Part shown: one piece after another, positions 32,200 to 43,149 of the stretch
Layout: every line of letters begins with the position of its first letter
Position numbering within the stretch: position 1 is the first letter of the stretch
Notes under the pieces: model-generated
What the model was told of the DNA's origin: nothing
What the model saw: only the letters and a program-made list of their open reading frames with translations
Databases searched by the model: none
Program-made: the position numbers and the translations under genes
Origin: Manis javanica
Lineage: Eukaryota; Chordata; Mammalia; Pholidota; Manidae
Assembly: GCF_040802235.1 (NCBI RefSeq)
Contig: NC_133158.1
Location: 20,959,001-21,023,000, forward strand
Direction of reading: 5' to 3'
DNA length: 64,000 nucleotides

Positions 32200-33214
32200 T
32201 CCAGTACAGTTTATTAGAATTACATAAGGAGTTTGCAAAAATCAGGTGCTTGGGTTGGACAGCAAATCTGTTTAGTTACAGTACCATCTCAGAAGAAATG
32301 GTTCGAGACCCTGCAAATACTGTGGATGCTAACATGCTCCCAGATGTGGGAAACACAGAAATAGTCCATCTTTTCTGGAAGTTTCCTCCTCGATAGAAAA
32401 TGTATGACACTAGAAAGTTGTAGGTGGACCAGATACAAATATTTAGCAAGTTCTTCATAAAAAAGATATCATTATAAACAGTTATGAAAGAATCATATAT
32501 TCTAATTAGGCTTTGTATTTCTGTGAGATGAAATAACTCAGAAGTTCTAAAAAGAACACAGGAAACCTATTTAAACATGCAAAGATGGCATGCATGCACC
32601 TTTCATATGTTACAACAAAAAGGTGAATCATGAACTTGTGGGAGAGATAAGGTAGGTCATATCAGAATAGCACTCACGACAGTGGAGCAAGATTCTTAAC
32701 AGCCATAATTTAAAAATAACCATATTGTGACCACTGTTTGATGCTTCTTGGTTCTAGATGACTCCACTAATGGAGACTACTCTTCCTACATTGATTTTAA
32801 GGGAGAGTTTGGAATAATTTTACACCCAACCTGTCTGTTTAGGCAGAGAATCCTACAACACCTTCTATCATGAATTAGTTAATCCATTTTAGGAGCAGCC
32901 AAAAAAGACTTCTATCCTATATAAAAATTTACATTGTGTATTAATTAGCCAAGACTTTTATAGTTTGCAGGTAAAAACATACAACTCAAATGAGCTCACG
33001 AAGAAAAAAAAAGGAAAGAGAAAAAAAAAGAGGGGTATCTTATTGGTTCACATAATTATCTTAGGACCTGCTTTAAGTCAGGTGGTTCTAAGATTCAAAT
33101 GGTGTCACTAAGACTTTGCTTCCCTATCTCGGCTCCACTTACCTAATCTTGGTTTCATTGTCATATAAACTTTCTCCATTTGGCAGCCAGATGATGGCTG
33201 GCAACTCGATTATT
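32200..33214. other. no gene; A-rich tract
   Basis: A weak MER5-like start at 32205-32260 ('TTATTAGAATTACATAAGGA', 'GTTTGCAAAAATCAGGTGC') may follow the MIR. Purine-rich A/G low complexity occurs at 33001-33035. Nothing else is supported. Confidence 0.4.
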
Positions 33215-33440
33215 ATTATCAAAGTAATAATACTAAGAGTAGTTTATAAAGTATGTACTATGTTCTAAGTACTCTAATGTATTAACTCCTTAATCTTCAC
33301 GATTACTCTGTGTAGTACTTCCCAGTATTTCCCCATTTTAGAGATGTAACAACTACATTACAGAGAAGGTAAGTAATTTATCCAAATTGGTGAGCAGTAG
33401 GATCTAGGCTTTCTGACACCAAAGCCCTGATTTGACCTGT
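33215..33440 (+). repeat. MIR SINE
   Basis: 'GTACTATGTTCTAAGTACTC', 'CTCCTTAATCTTCACGATTA', 'CCCCATTTTAGAGATGTAAC', 'ACAGAGAAGGTAAGTAATTT', and 'CAGTAGGATCTAGGCTTTCTG', shown here as partial blocks, cover most of the MIR core. Confidence 0.75.
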
Positions 33441-33814
33441 ATCTACAGTAAAGTTGTTACTAAGAATGATTATTATAAAATAGGAATCAAAAGCAAGGAT
33501 TGCTCAAAGGAAGAGATGATGGAGAAAGTAAGACTAGATTTTCTTCCCTTTACTGAACAATGCATCTGGTTTTGAAAATGCATTTAGTTGAAGGACAAAT
33601 ATAAGAATTAATTGAAATTAATCTCAAAGTTGGAAATATCTGTAAGACAAATTAATTTTAGTGGGAGGAAGTATAGTTGTCAAAGAGACTGTTAGCATAA
33701 AGGAAATGACAAGAAGTGGAAACATGAATCCAACTCATGACGTTCATTTGTTTTCTCCATCTCCTAAGAGTTCAGATAAGTTTTTGAAAGACAATTTGCT
33801 TTAAAAGCAAAAAA

Positions 33815-36108
33815 CCAATGGTTATAAAGGACAAGTACCTCAACATAATAAAGGCCATATATGACAAACCCACAGCCAACATCATACTTAACAGCAAGAA
33901 GTTGAAAGCTTTTCCCCTAAGATCAGGAACAAGACAAGGATGCTCACTCTCCCCACTTTTATTCAACATAGTACTGGAGGTCCTAGCCATGGCAATCAGA
34001 CAAAACAAAGAAATAGAAGCATACAGATTGGTAAGGAAGGAGTCAAACTGTCACTATTTGCAGATGACATGATATTGTACATAAAATACCCTAAAGAATC
34101 CACTACAAAACTACCAGATCCAATACCTGAATTCAGCAAAGTTGCAGGATACAAAATTAATACACAGAAATATGTTGCATTCATATAAACTAATGATGAA
34201 CTAGCAGAAAGAGAAATCAGGAAAATAATTCCATTCACAATTGCATCAAAAAAAATAAAATACCAAGGAATAAACCTAACCAAGGAAATGAAAGACCTAT
34301 ATCCTGAAAACTACAAGACACTCTTAAGAGAAATTAAAGAGGACACTAACAAATGGAAACTCATCTCATGCTCTTGACTAGGAAAAATTAATATTGTCAA
34401 AATGGCCATCTTGCCTAAAGCAATTTACAGATTCAAAGCAATCCCTATCAAAATACCAATAGCATTCTTCAACGATTGGAACAAATAGTTCTAAAATTCA
34501 TGGAACCACAAAGACCCCAAATAGCCAAAGCAATCCTGAGAAGGAAAAATAAGGCAGGGGGAATCTCGCTTCCCAACCTCAAGCTCTACTACAAAGTCAC
34601 AGTAATCAAGACAATTTGATACTGGCACAAGAACAGACCCATAGACCAGTGGAACAGAATAGAGAGTCCAGATATTAACCCAAACATATATGGTCAATTA
34701 ATATATGATAAAGGAGCCATGGAGATACAATGGGGGAATACAGCCTCTTCAACAGCTGGTGTTGGCAAAATTGGACAGCTCCACGTAAGAGAATGAAACT
34801 GGATCACTGTCTAACCCCATACACAAAAGTAAACTCAAAATGGATCAAAGAGCTGAATGTAAGTCATGAAACCATAAAAGTCTTAGAAAAATAATAGTCA
34901 AAAATCTCTTGGACATAAACATGAGCAACTTCTTCTTGAACAAGGGAAACAAAAGCAAAAATGAACAAGTGGGACTATATCAAACTAAAAGGCTTCTGCA
35001 CAGCAAAGGACACCATCAATAGACCAAAAAGGCATCCTACAGTATGGGAGAATATATTCTTAAATGACAGATCTGATAAAGGGTTGACATCCAAAATATG
35101 TAAAGAGCTCATGTACCTCAACAAACAAAAAGCAAATAATCCAATTAAAAAATGGTCGGAGGAGCTGAACAGACACTTCTCCAAAGAAGAAATTCAGATG
35201 GCCAACAGGCACATGAAAAGATGTTCCACATCACTAATCATCAGAGAAATGCAAATTAAAACCACAATGAGATATCACCTCACACCAGTCAGGATGGACA
35301 ACATCCAAAAGACAAACAACAACAAATGTTGGTGAGGGTGCGGAGAAAGGGGAACCCTCCTGCACTGCAGGTGGGAATGTAAATTACTTCAACCATTGTG
35401 GAAAGCAGTATGGAGGTTCCTCAAAAACTCAAAATAGAAATACCATTTGATCCAGGAATTCTACTCCAAGGAATTTACCCTAAGAATGCAGCAGCCCAGT
35501 TTGAAGAAGACATATGCACCCCTATGTTTATTGTAGCACTATTTACAATACCCAAGAAATGGAAGCAACCTAAGTGTCCATCAGTAGATGAATGGATAAA
35601 GAAGATGTGGTACATATACACAATGGAATATTATTCAGCCATAAGAAGAAAACAAACCCTACCATTTGCAACAACATGGGTGGCGTTAGAGGGTATTATG
35701 CTCAGTGAAATAAGCCAGGGGGAGAAAGACAAGTATCAAATGATTTCACTCATCTGTGAAGTATAAGAACAAAGCAAAAACTGAAGGAACAAAACAGCAG
35801 CAGACTCACAGAACCCAAGAATGGACTAACAGTTACCAAAGGGAAAGGGACTGGGGAGTATGGGTGGGAAGGGAGGGATAAGGGCTAAAAAGGGGCATTG
35901 TAATTAAGACACATAATGTAGGGTGGGGGGCATGGGGAAGGCAGTATAGCACAGAGAAGACAAGTAGTGATTCTGTAGCATCTTACTACGCTGATGAATA
36001 GTGACTATAGTGGGGTATGTCATGGGGCTTGATAATGGGGGGGAGTCTAGTAACCATAATGTTGCTTATGTAATTGTACATTAATGATAACAAAAAAAAA
36101 AAGCAAAA
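33815..36108 (+). mobile_element. 5'-truncated L1 (ORF2 3' part + 3' UTR + poly(A))
   Basis: A 2.3-kb LINE-1 truncated within the reverse-transcriptase domain. Recognisable are the palm motif before [12 protein letters not shown] (33935-33970) and the catalytic FADD (34057-34068). The C-terminal region includes NNPIKKW and [18 protein letters not shown] (about 35130-35300), then the classic end YTMEYYSAI (about 35617-35643). ORF2 would end near 35765. The reading frame is broken by a frameshift around 34030-34045 and by in-frame stops (for example after 34186 and near 34377), so it encodes no enzyme. The 3' UTR (35766-36090) is G-rich at 35850-35935 and ends in a poly(A) tract at 36092-36102. 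AAAAGCAAAA occurs just left of the element (33803-33812) and right after it (36099-36108), a plausible 10-bp target-site duplication. The 3' end is unlike primate L1PA. Confidence 0.93.
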
Positions 36109-37360
36109 GTCCAATACAGAGGTGTTCTGCTCTTAGATAGGATTAAAACTGAAAGATAAAAGAAAGTGAGACATAATTTGATCGGTTAGTTTGGAACATC
36201 TTAAATTTACTTGCTTTGGTGTTTAACAAGACAAACACGCACACACATTTTGACAGAAACATCAGAAGTGAATGTTTCTTTAGATAAGACTTAAGACTGA
36301 TGACTTCTTTAGATGATGAATTCCTTTTCCTCCAAAAATGCCAATATTTATTCTCTCTGGCCAGGCTTTTTTTTTTTTTAATGGATTCCATATCAAAACA
36401 AAACTAACCTGAAAACACTGAGAAGATAAAAAGCAAAACATAACAAATGAAATGGGTGTCGAGACATACAATTCAGAACCAGAAAAAGGGTAGGATTGAG
36501 CACCTTTCCCCATTGTCTGCATTTTACCACACGTAGTTGGTTCCATAGCAAAGGCCAACCTGTCATTGTTATGGCAGTAAGCTTTTTATGTGGGATGTAT
36601 ATGACAAGGCAATCATTTTTACTTTCACTGCTAAGCGGTATTTTAGAACAAGATTTAAAGAATGGCCATAAAGAAAAATGTAAACCCTTCTCTCTCCAAC
36701 AGCATACTGCCACTTACTGATGCAATATACTAGATGGAGGATTTTTATTTTCTGGAAATATTTTCATTTGTTTTTCCAATACTTTTTAGGATGGTCCCCT
36801 TCTGAATATTTTGGATACAATTTAATGAGAGAGTACCTGGTAACACATGGTAGCTTAAAGCAGTGAATTTTCTGTTTCTATGTGTGTGTCACTTTCTACA
36901 GTACTTATATGCTAAAATTCTATTTTTAACTATTTAAAGTTAACTTACTGTTCTGGAATTGGTAAAATATAGAAAGCTGAATGCCATGGGCTTTGAGTAT
37001 GCTTTAAAAGACGTGAACATGCTTGGAGACTGTAGTAGTTGATTATTTCCCATTACACCCAGAACTTTTCACTGTGAATCTAGCTACTAATGTAATTTGG
37101 TTTTCAACCATTGATCTTAGATCAATCCCAGGCTTCAGTGAAAATACCAAGAAAGAGGACTGGTCATAGTAAAACTTCTGTGTTTACCAGCCTTAAAAAA
37201 CACATCAGTATGTTGAAGTACCTCAATTACAGAATCAGCATGGAAACATAGAAACATTTCATTTTAAAAAGTTTGAAACTTCCCCACATTCTAGAAGTCA
37301 GAGATCTCAGCGTTGGCCCTGCTCTTGGATTGTGGAGCCTTTTGGTCTTTTTGTTGTTGT
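36109..37360. other. no gene or confident repeat
   Basis: AT-rich sequence. Overlapping open frames on both strands at 36143-36720 (up to 106 codons) show no domain and occupy conflicting frames, so they are rejected. Confidence 0.4.
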
Positions 37361-37368
37361 TGTTGGGG

Positions 37369-37382
37369 CGGGGGGGGGGGGG
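37369..37382. repeat. poly(G) run with adjacent (GTT)n
   Basis: Thirteen consecutive G bases (37370-37382) preceded by GGGGC and a (GTT)5-like stretch (37351-37364). Long G homopolymers are rare in mammalian DNA and can form quadruplexes. They are also sequencing-error hotspots. Confidence 0.9.
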
Positions 37383-37389
37383 TTTTGTT

Positions 37390-37612
37390 TGGTAGTGATT
37401 AGAAGCAAGGCTTTGAAGTCGGATGTAATTAAGTTTGCATCCTGGTTCCATCTCCTACTAGCCTTAATTTCCTGATTTATAGAATGGATACAATAATACT
37501 GACTCCCTAGGTTTGTTGGAAAGATTAAATGGTAAATACACACAAGCCTTAACATACTTGCTGCCTGGCCATCAGGTACTACTGTTACTGTACTGCAATT
37601 ATTATTATTGTT
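37390..37612 (+). repeat. MIR SINE
   Basis: 'GAAGCAAGGCTTTGAAGTCG', 'TTGCATCCTGGTTCCATCTC', 'CTGATTTATAGAATGGATAC', 'AATAATACTGACTCCCTAGG', and 'GTTGGAAAGATTAAATGGTA' follow the MIR consensus order from the left half through the core to the right end. Confidence 0.8.
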
Positions 37613-37900
37613 CTCATCTCCTGCTGGTTAAATGGTTTGTTAATCTGGAATCACACCATCTTGATCTTTTAAGACAGCAATAATTAGTTACCTGTGAATG
37701 CCTGTGGAAGGCAAGTATGGATAAAGTGTATTAGGAGATTTTCTTTATTATAACCAAATGCTATATCCCCATCTCCAGCTGAACTTGCTTGGATTTTCTT
37801 AAGCACAGAAAATGAGGGTGAGCGGGGGGATATGTGCTGCTTATCTCAGCCGCTTGGACTCCCAGGCTGTCAGTGGAGCTCTGTAGACTTTAGAAATGGA
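37613..37900. other. no gene or confident repeat
   Basis: Unique-looking sequence between a MIR and an L2 remnant. Confidence 0.4.
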
Positions 37901-37904
37901 AAGC

Positions 37905-38065
37905 TATTTGACTCCACTGGAGTACTCAACTCTATTTTTATTCTGTACATGCCATGAAGACTAGGACCAGATCTGTTTTTGTTTTCCACTGAATTGCCAG
38001 CATCTTGCATAAAGTCCAGAATACAACAAACACTGAATGCATATTTGTTGAATGCATTTACCAGA
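37905..38065 (+). repeat. L2 LINE 3' end
   Basis: 'GAAGACTAGGACCAGATCTG', 'TTTTTGTTTTCCACTGAATTG', 'CCAGCATCTTGCATAAAGTC', and 'TGCATATTTGTTGAATGCAT' follow the L2 3' terminus. Confidence 0.7.
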
Positions 38066-38690
38066 GAGGACATTAATCACAATACCATTGAGAAGTTCTT
38101 ACACCCCTCTTCTTTCTTACATTCTGAAAGGATTAGCAAATCTATTTCTTGGCAAGTTCTCAAGTGATTTTTTTTCCACATGCACACCTGTAAATCTATA
38201 TTCTTTGGCATTAATTATTATTCTTGGGGTAGCAAAAGTAGAGTGCAGTAGATCGACATTGGCTTGCCCATTGCATCCCAAGAAAAACTTGACAAGAGAG
38301 AGCAAAAATAAGAGCAAATTCAAGTATTTCTACGTAAGGATTTAGCTGCCAATAGCTCCATCTTTAAACTCTCAGGCAAGAGGATGTAATTAGACCAGCT
38401 TGGATGAGTTGCGCACCTTTGGGCCAATCAACTATAGTCAGTGGTAATATTACCACTCTTAGTAATGTAAGAGTCCACCCCAGTGGTTAGACAGCTAGTT
38501 ACAGCAGCTAAAAGGGCTAGAAGACAGCCCCTATCTGTCAGAAAGAGTTGAGCTGTGGTAACCAGTAACCACAAAGTCACAGTGACTTAAGTCTTAAGTT
38601 TTACTTCTTATTTTCAGCACATTTCCATTGCGGATTGCCTGGGGGCTTTGCTCTGCATCATGCTCAGTCAAGGACCCAGGTTTACAGACC
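38066..38690. other. no gene or confident repeat
   Basis: Mixed sequence. Open frames at 38052-38345 (plus) and 38117-38323 (minus) overlap and show no domain. Confidence 0.4.
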
Positions 38691-38694
38691 AGTC

Positions 38695-38905
38695 AGTACC
38701 TAGAAATACACTGTCCGAGAGTGTAGCTTCCAGCCATATGTGGCTGTTTAAATTTAACTTTAAATTAGTTAAAATTAAATTAAAATATAGCTCCAGAGCC
38801 ACACTAGCCATGTTTCACATGTTCAGTAGCACCATGTATTGTGGTTAATGACTACTGTAATGGACAATGCAGAGACCATTCCCACTTTTGCAGAAAGTTC
38901 TACTA
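38695..38905. repeat. palindromic hAT-type MITE
   Basis: 'ATACACTGTCCGAGAGTG', 'CAGCCATATGTGGCTGTTTA', 'AAATTAGTTAAAATTAAATT', 'GAGCCACACTAGCCATGTTT', and 'GTGGTTAATGACTACTGTAA' match a common self-complementary Charlie-derived element with 'GCCACATGTGGCTA' termini. The specific family name is not certain. Confidence 0.6.
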
Positions 38906-39089
38906 AACAGTGCTGATGTGATGGTGATCACTGTGGCAGAAGAAAAGAGAGCTCTGGGGAGTCTTGAACTGGGAATTAAATTATTTAGCTGAGAAGCAAC
39001 ATACATGACTTCTGCTCACAATAATGGTCCCACCCAATTTCATGGCCCCACCCAGCTTTGAGAGAATCTGGAAATGTAATCCTACAGCA

Positions 39090-39292
39090 ATAGTTAATTT
39101 TGCTGTGTTAACTTCACTAGGCTATGGGATACTCAGCTGTCTGGTTAAATATTATTTCTGGGAATGTCTGTGATAGAGTTTCCAGAAGATGCTAGTATTT
39201 GATTGATGGACTGAACAGACCATATGACTCTTTCAGTGTGGAGAAAGGCATCCTTGAATTCACTGAGGGCTTGCATAAAATGAAATGGCTTA
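39090..39292 (+). mobile_element. dispersed ERVL-type repeat, left part (interrupted)
   Basis: 'GTTAATTTTGCTGTGTTAAC', 'TTCACTAGGCTATGGGATAC', 'TCAGCTGTCTGGTTAAATAT', 'TGGGAATGTCTGTGATAGAG', and 'GATGGACTGAACAGACC' match the beginning of a common mammalian dispersed element ('GTTAATTTTATGTGTCAACTTG' type, shown here in part). It resumes at 39947 after an inserted retroposon. The family name was not determined. Confidence 0.65.
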
Positions 39293-39934
39293 GCAGAGAC
39301 GGATAAGATTCCTCAAGGGAGGAACAACCTAAGACAGGGCACAGTCGCAGGGGGGCCATCAGGTGAGAAATTGAGGATCAACAGAGGTGAGGCTGAGAAC
39401 CTCACCCCCCCTGTTTTGAGAGAAATCTTCTGCATGGATTTCTGCGTGGATGTTTTATTGCCCTTGTCTAGCTTGGATTAACACTTAGTCTACAGGCACA
39501 CACCTGATTATCTACATTTGCTCTCTTACAACACTAAACTATGTTTTCTACCTTTATCTTGCATCTACCTACCACTTCAGCATTTTATTAAAAATAATAA
39601 TAATAAAGAGAGAAATGTGGGATCCACATAAAAATCAAACAAATATTCATATTTGAACTGATTGTTTATAGTTCATAATGCATGATCAAAACCGAAAGTT
39701 TCTGTGATGACTGCCCTTGTACTGTTCACCATGTAACTTATTCACTATGTAAGAATTTGTTCTCCATGTGAGAACTTGTACGTTATGCTTCAGAAGATTG
39801 GAGACTGATGAAAATTAAGCTTGGGGTGGATTAATGATTGTGCATTAAGCATTGACTCCCCTATAAAGAATTTTATTGTTGTTAACAACCATTTGGTCAA
39901 TAAATATGAGAGATGCCCTCTCAAAAAAAAAAAA
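39293..39934 (+). mobile_element. polyadenylated retroposon derived from an LTR-element transcript
   Basis: A 640-bp insertion in the middle of an older repeat, flanked by a perfect 16-bp direct repeat AAAATGAAATGGCTTA (39277-39292 and 39931-39946). It ends in an A12 tail (39923-39934) placed 18 bp after an AATAAA signal (39899-39904). These are the hallmarks of L1 target-primed insertion of a polyadenylated RNA. Internally, a polypurine-tract-like AAAGAGAGAAA (39605-39615) is followed at 39616 by TGTGGGATCC. This is how the 3' LTR of an endogenous retrovirus begins, and the AATAAA would be that LTR's own signal. The inferred source is therefore a retroviral-type RNA ending in U3-R. No open frame of note is present, so it is non-coding. 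Alternatives: a processed long non-coding RNA copy, or a lineage-specific composite SINE analogous to the LTR-derived part of SVA. Confidence 0.85.
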
Positions 39935-40025
39935 TGAAATGGCTTAGGAAAGTTGAATTTTTCCTCTGCCGGTCTGCTTATCCTTGGGCACTGATCCCTT
40001 CCTTGGTGCACCTGGTTTTGGGGCC

Positions 40026-40084
40026 TTCATTCCTGGACCAGTCTCTTCATTCCTGGACCAGTCTCTTCATTCCTGGACCAGTCT
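40026..40084. repeat. 20-bp minisatellite, three copies
   Basis: Unit TTCATTCCTGGACCAGTCTC, perfect at 40026-40045 and 40046-40065. A third copy at 40066-40084 lacks only the last base. It sits within the dispersed repeat. Identity suggests recent expansion. Confidence 0.95.
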
Positions 40085-40263
40085 GCAACATTGATCAACT
40101 CTCTGACCCTCAGGTCCTGAACTACACCTCCGAGTTTCCTGGTGTAGTTGTGGCAGCTTACATTTGACCCATTTGACCGATTGTGGAACTTCTTACCTTC
40201 CATAATCATGTGAACCAATACCTTATAATAAGTCTCTTTCTGTATAGCTGTATTTTTATACCT

Positions 40264-40291
40264 ACATATATATATATATATATATATATAT
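40264..40291. repeat. (TA)n microsatellite
   Basis: About 13 TA units within the tail of the dispersed repeat. This is a usual feature of that element's 3' end. Confidence 0.9.
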
Positions 40292-40568
40292 CTTATTATT
40301 TCTGTTTCTCTATAAAATCCTGACTAATACACCTTGCTATATGACTAGAAGCAGAAACCAAGAAATGTTTGGTTAACTAGTACTAATTACAACCACACAA
40401 AATAACAGTCCTTTCCAGTAATAGCAGAATTAGGAACCATGTAATACTTAACATATTTTTTCATCAGTAAAATATGTGTCGCTTCTACTTTCCTTAGGGG
40501 AACAGTGTCAGACCTAAAAAATCTTCCTTTTTGATCTGGAGTGGTTGTACCTCCAAAAAACTACCAAA

Positions 40569-40573
<5 letters not shown>

Positions 40574-40623
<50 letters not shown>
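40574..40623. repeat. (GT)n microsatellite, about 25 units
   Basis: An uninterrupted GT run, likely polymorphic, followed by a short GA-rich stretch. Confidence 0.95.
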
Positions 40624-40625
<2 letters not shown>

Positions 40626-40877
40626 CAAGAAAGAGAGAGAAGGTGGGGAGTGACAAGAACCTGGTAGGTTTTGTTATTTTTGTATAATTCTATTTGAGGG
40701 CAATACCCAAATGATCTATTTCTGCTTTCAGAACATTCATTTTATATGGCAATGAAATATGACAATAAAATCTTTTAGTTTGATAAGCTGAAACATAAAA
40801 GTATCCTCCAGTTTTAGGAAAGGAAAAAAAAATGATTATGCTGCAGAGGAACACCACTTTATTCCATCTCTGCAGCA

Positions 40878-41080
40878 GCCGTAGTGACAATAATTGAGAA
40901 CATTTGCTATATGCCTGGTATTATGCTAAGTGTGCTACATAAGTAAATTCTTTAATCCTCATCACATCAGAATTTTTCAAATAAAGCATCGTTAAGTAGC
41001 TGGCTTAAAATTTTAAGATGGCAGACATGGGACTGTAATCACGTCTTTTTGGCCATTCCAGATTCTAAGTCCACATACTT
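40878..41080 (+). repeat. MIR SINE
   Basis: 'GAGAACATTTGCTATATGCC', 'TGGTATTATGCTAAGTGTGC', 'AATTCTTTAATCCTCATCAC', 'GGCAGACATGGGACTGTAAT', and 'CACGTCTTTTTGGCCATTCC' follow MIR. The core contains a deletion. Confidence 0.65.
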
Positions 41081-41184
41081 GATGACTTCGAAGCACCCTT
41101 CTTATCACCTCCTTAGGTTTGTGCTACTCGACACTAAGATAATTAAAGAGCAAATTTTAGAAACTCAGATTTGCTGAAGACCTT

Positions 41185-41325
41185 TAATCTCTTTTCAAAT
41201 AACTTATCTTACTGATGAAACCAGAGGGCTACATGGGGTTAAGGGTGTTGATTAAGGTCACAGAGGTATCTATTAGCAGGGGTATAATGGAGACCCAGGC
41301 TTGCTGAGCACGGACTGTTTACATT
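41185..41325 (+). repeat. MIR fragment
   Basis: 'TTACTGATGAAACCAGAGGG', 'TTGATTAAGGTCACAGAGGT', and 'TAATGGAGACCCAGGC' follow the right half of MIR. Confidence 0.6.
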
Positions 41326-41394
41326 CATAGGGGTAGAGGAAAGGATGGTGATTCTAGAGCTATCTGATGCATTTTCATTACTTATTCTCACATT

Positions 41395-41515
41395 AATTCA
41401 CTCAGCAGATATTGAAGAATATTCTACATTCTAGCCCTCTGGTAGGTCATAAGGACACCACTCTAATCAGACATGGTCTGTACATTTCTGGGGACTGTTA
41501 CTTTGTGGCATAAAT
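41395..41515 (-). repeat. L2 3' fragment
   Basis: Plus strand reads 'ATTCACTCAGCAGATATTGA', 'TACATTCTAGCCCTCTGGTA', 'ATCAGACATGGTCTGTAC', which is the reversed L2 3' end. Confidence 0.55.
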
Positions 41516-42445
41516 CTAGTTACTTATTTAAAACTTCAAGATGTTTTCTGTCCTACAAGCTGTGGAGACTTTAAAAAAAATGCTAATTGGTGTTAGTACA
41601 TTTTTACTCCAAGATCGATTTTGTTCTTCATTCTTAGAAGAGCACAAACACTTCTTTAGAAGGGGCAATGCCACTCCGGTTTTGTTGGGCTGCTTAACAT
41701 TTTACTCTGAGCAAGACTTCTGAGACCCTATGCCCATTGTTCTATGGCAGGCTTTTCTGGATTTGAACCAGTAACCCAGAAGTGATAGAATTTATACTCT
41801 GTATCTGACCCAGTTACAATCTCTGACACCTCCTGTTTCCTCCAAAGAGTTGATTTATTATTGCACAACAGATCTTTATACATTTCTTCAGTCACAAGAT
41901 ATGCACTGGTGGCTGCTCATGTACTTGTTTGAAAACCTTGGTTTTGAATTCTTTTAATGCTAAGCCATCTATCTTGAATGCTTGCTTTAAGCAAACTTTA
42001 CTCCCTTTTGCTATCAGATACCCTATTTATAAGGGTAATTTCATGCCATTTACACAGGAAAAGCATGGCATTTGCTTTTCACATAAAGAATTATGTTTTG
42101 TTCTTAGTGCTCTAGAGATTGTGAAAATGTACCCTATTGCTTTGGAAGATTTTCCCCTGGAAATCATTAAATCTTAATCTACTTTCTAAAGTTTTGTCTT
42201 ATTATTTTGACCATATCCACTCCTAATAGATTTCTGCCTATTTTCTGCAAGGGAAAAAACAAATCCTTCAAAGTAAAATCTATATTTCATGAGAAAATGG
42301 ACAGGGGGAAGGGAGGTTGTTATTAATGTGTAGTATATCATGCATATCTCTTCCTGAGTTTTGAAACCATGCATCAATTACATAAAAGCATGTACATGGT
42401 GATGACTTGTACATGGATCATAACTTATTCTCCATAAATGTTTGG
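41516..42445. other. no gene or confident repeat
   Basis: AT-rich DNA. Open frames at 41541-41723 and 41929-42177 show no domain. Confidence 0.4.
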
Positions 42446-42449
42446 CCAT

Positions 42450-42745
42450 TTGGATTGATAGGTATGGCACACAATGTATTGGATACTGTTGGTTTCCCAC
42501 CCAGATATTGCTTTTCCGCCTCAGCATATACTTATTCATTAGCTTCTGTGAATGCAGCTACTGGCTCATTGCTCCAAGGATCTGGCCTCAGCTGATAGGA
42601 TCCATGTCACCCAAGAGTTCACACAGTGAATCACTGTTCTGAAGGAACTAAAGTCCACCATCCTACCTCAAAATGATTCACCTCTGTGGTGCAATTTATA
42701 CGCCAGAGCTCCCTGTGGATCAATAAACACTAGACTTAACTGAGG
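42450..42745 (+). mobile_element. possible LTR fragment
   Basis: 'GATATTGCTTTTCCGCCTCA', 'GCTCATTGCTCCAAGGATCT', 'CAGCTGATAGGATCCATGTC', 'ACCCAAGAGTTCACACAGTG', and 'CCCTGTGGATCAATAAACAC' (AATAAA at 42722-42727) read like a dispersed LTR-type element. The family is not determined. Confidence 0.4.
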
Positions 42746-43148
42746 CCACATCTTTGCTCATCCTTCCCCTGCCCTATTTTTGTTTCTCTCTTTCTTTTGA
42801 CATGCTACCCATAATAGGAATGCAAGATGGTTTAACTTTAGGATTGGCCTTACAAAGCAGTAAATAATATGGCTCAGGATGAAATGATGGACTTTTTTTT
42901 CCCCATAGATTCTTAGGGACAGAGCTTTTTTTGGAAAATCTGCCTGATGGCTACATTATGTAAAAGGCCCCTCCCATATCCGGGCCAAAGATTCAAATTG
43001 CCCCTAGTGATTGATCAGATTTATGTAATTCATGAACAATAATGGTTTACTCTTCAGGTTCCTCCCGCTACACACACACCATTGATTCTCTTTTCAGATA
43101 TAAATGAGACATTCTTTTAAAAGGGCAGAACTCTTGCAGAAGAATTCC
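42746..43148. other. no gene or confident repeat
   Basis: Unique-looking sequence; nothing to report. Confidence 0.4.
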
Positions 43149-43149
43149 A

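Larger units (their letters stand above)
39947..40332 (+). mobile_element. dispersed ERVL-type repeat, right part
   Basis: Continues the element begun at 39090: 'TCCTGAACTACACCTCC', 'CATAATCATGTGAACCAATA', 'CCTTATAATAAGTCTCTTTC', a (TA)n tract, then 'CTGTTTCTCTATAAAATCCTG' and 'ACTAATAC' at the end. The typical internal (TA)n and terminal 'CCCTGACTAATAC' support the assignment. The 20-bp tandem array at 40026-40084 lies inside it. Confidence 0.65.

Noticed and set aside
35398-35766. 122-codon open frame as a possible host gene
   Set aside because: It is the C-terminal end of L1 ORF2 (EIPFDP..., YTMEYYSAI...) within the truncated element.
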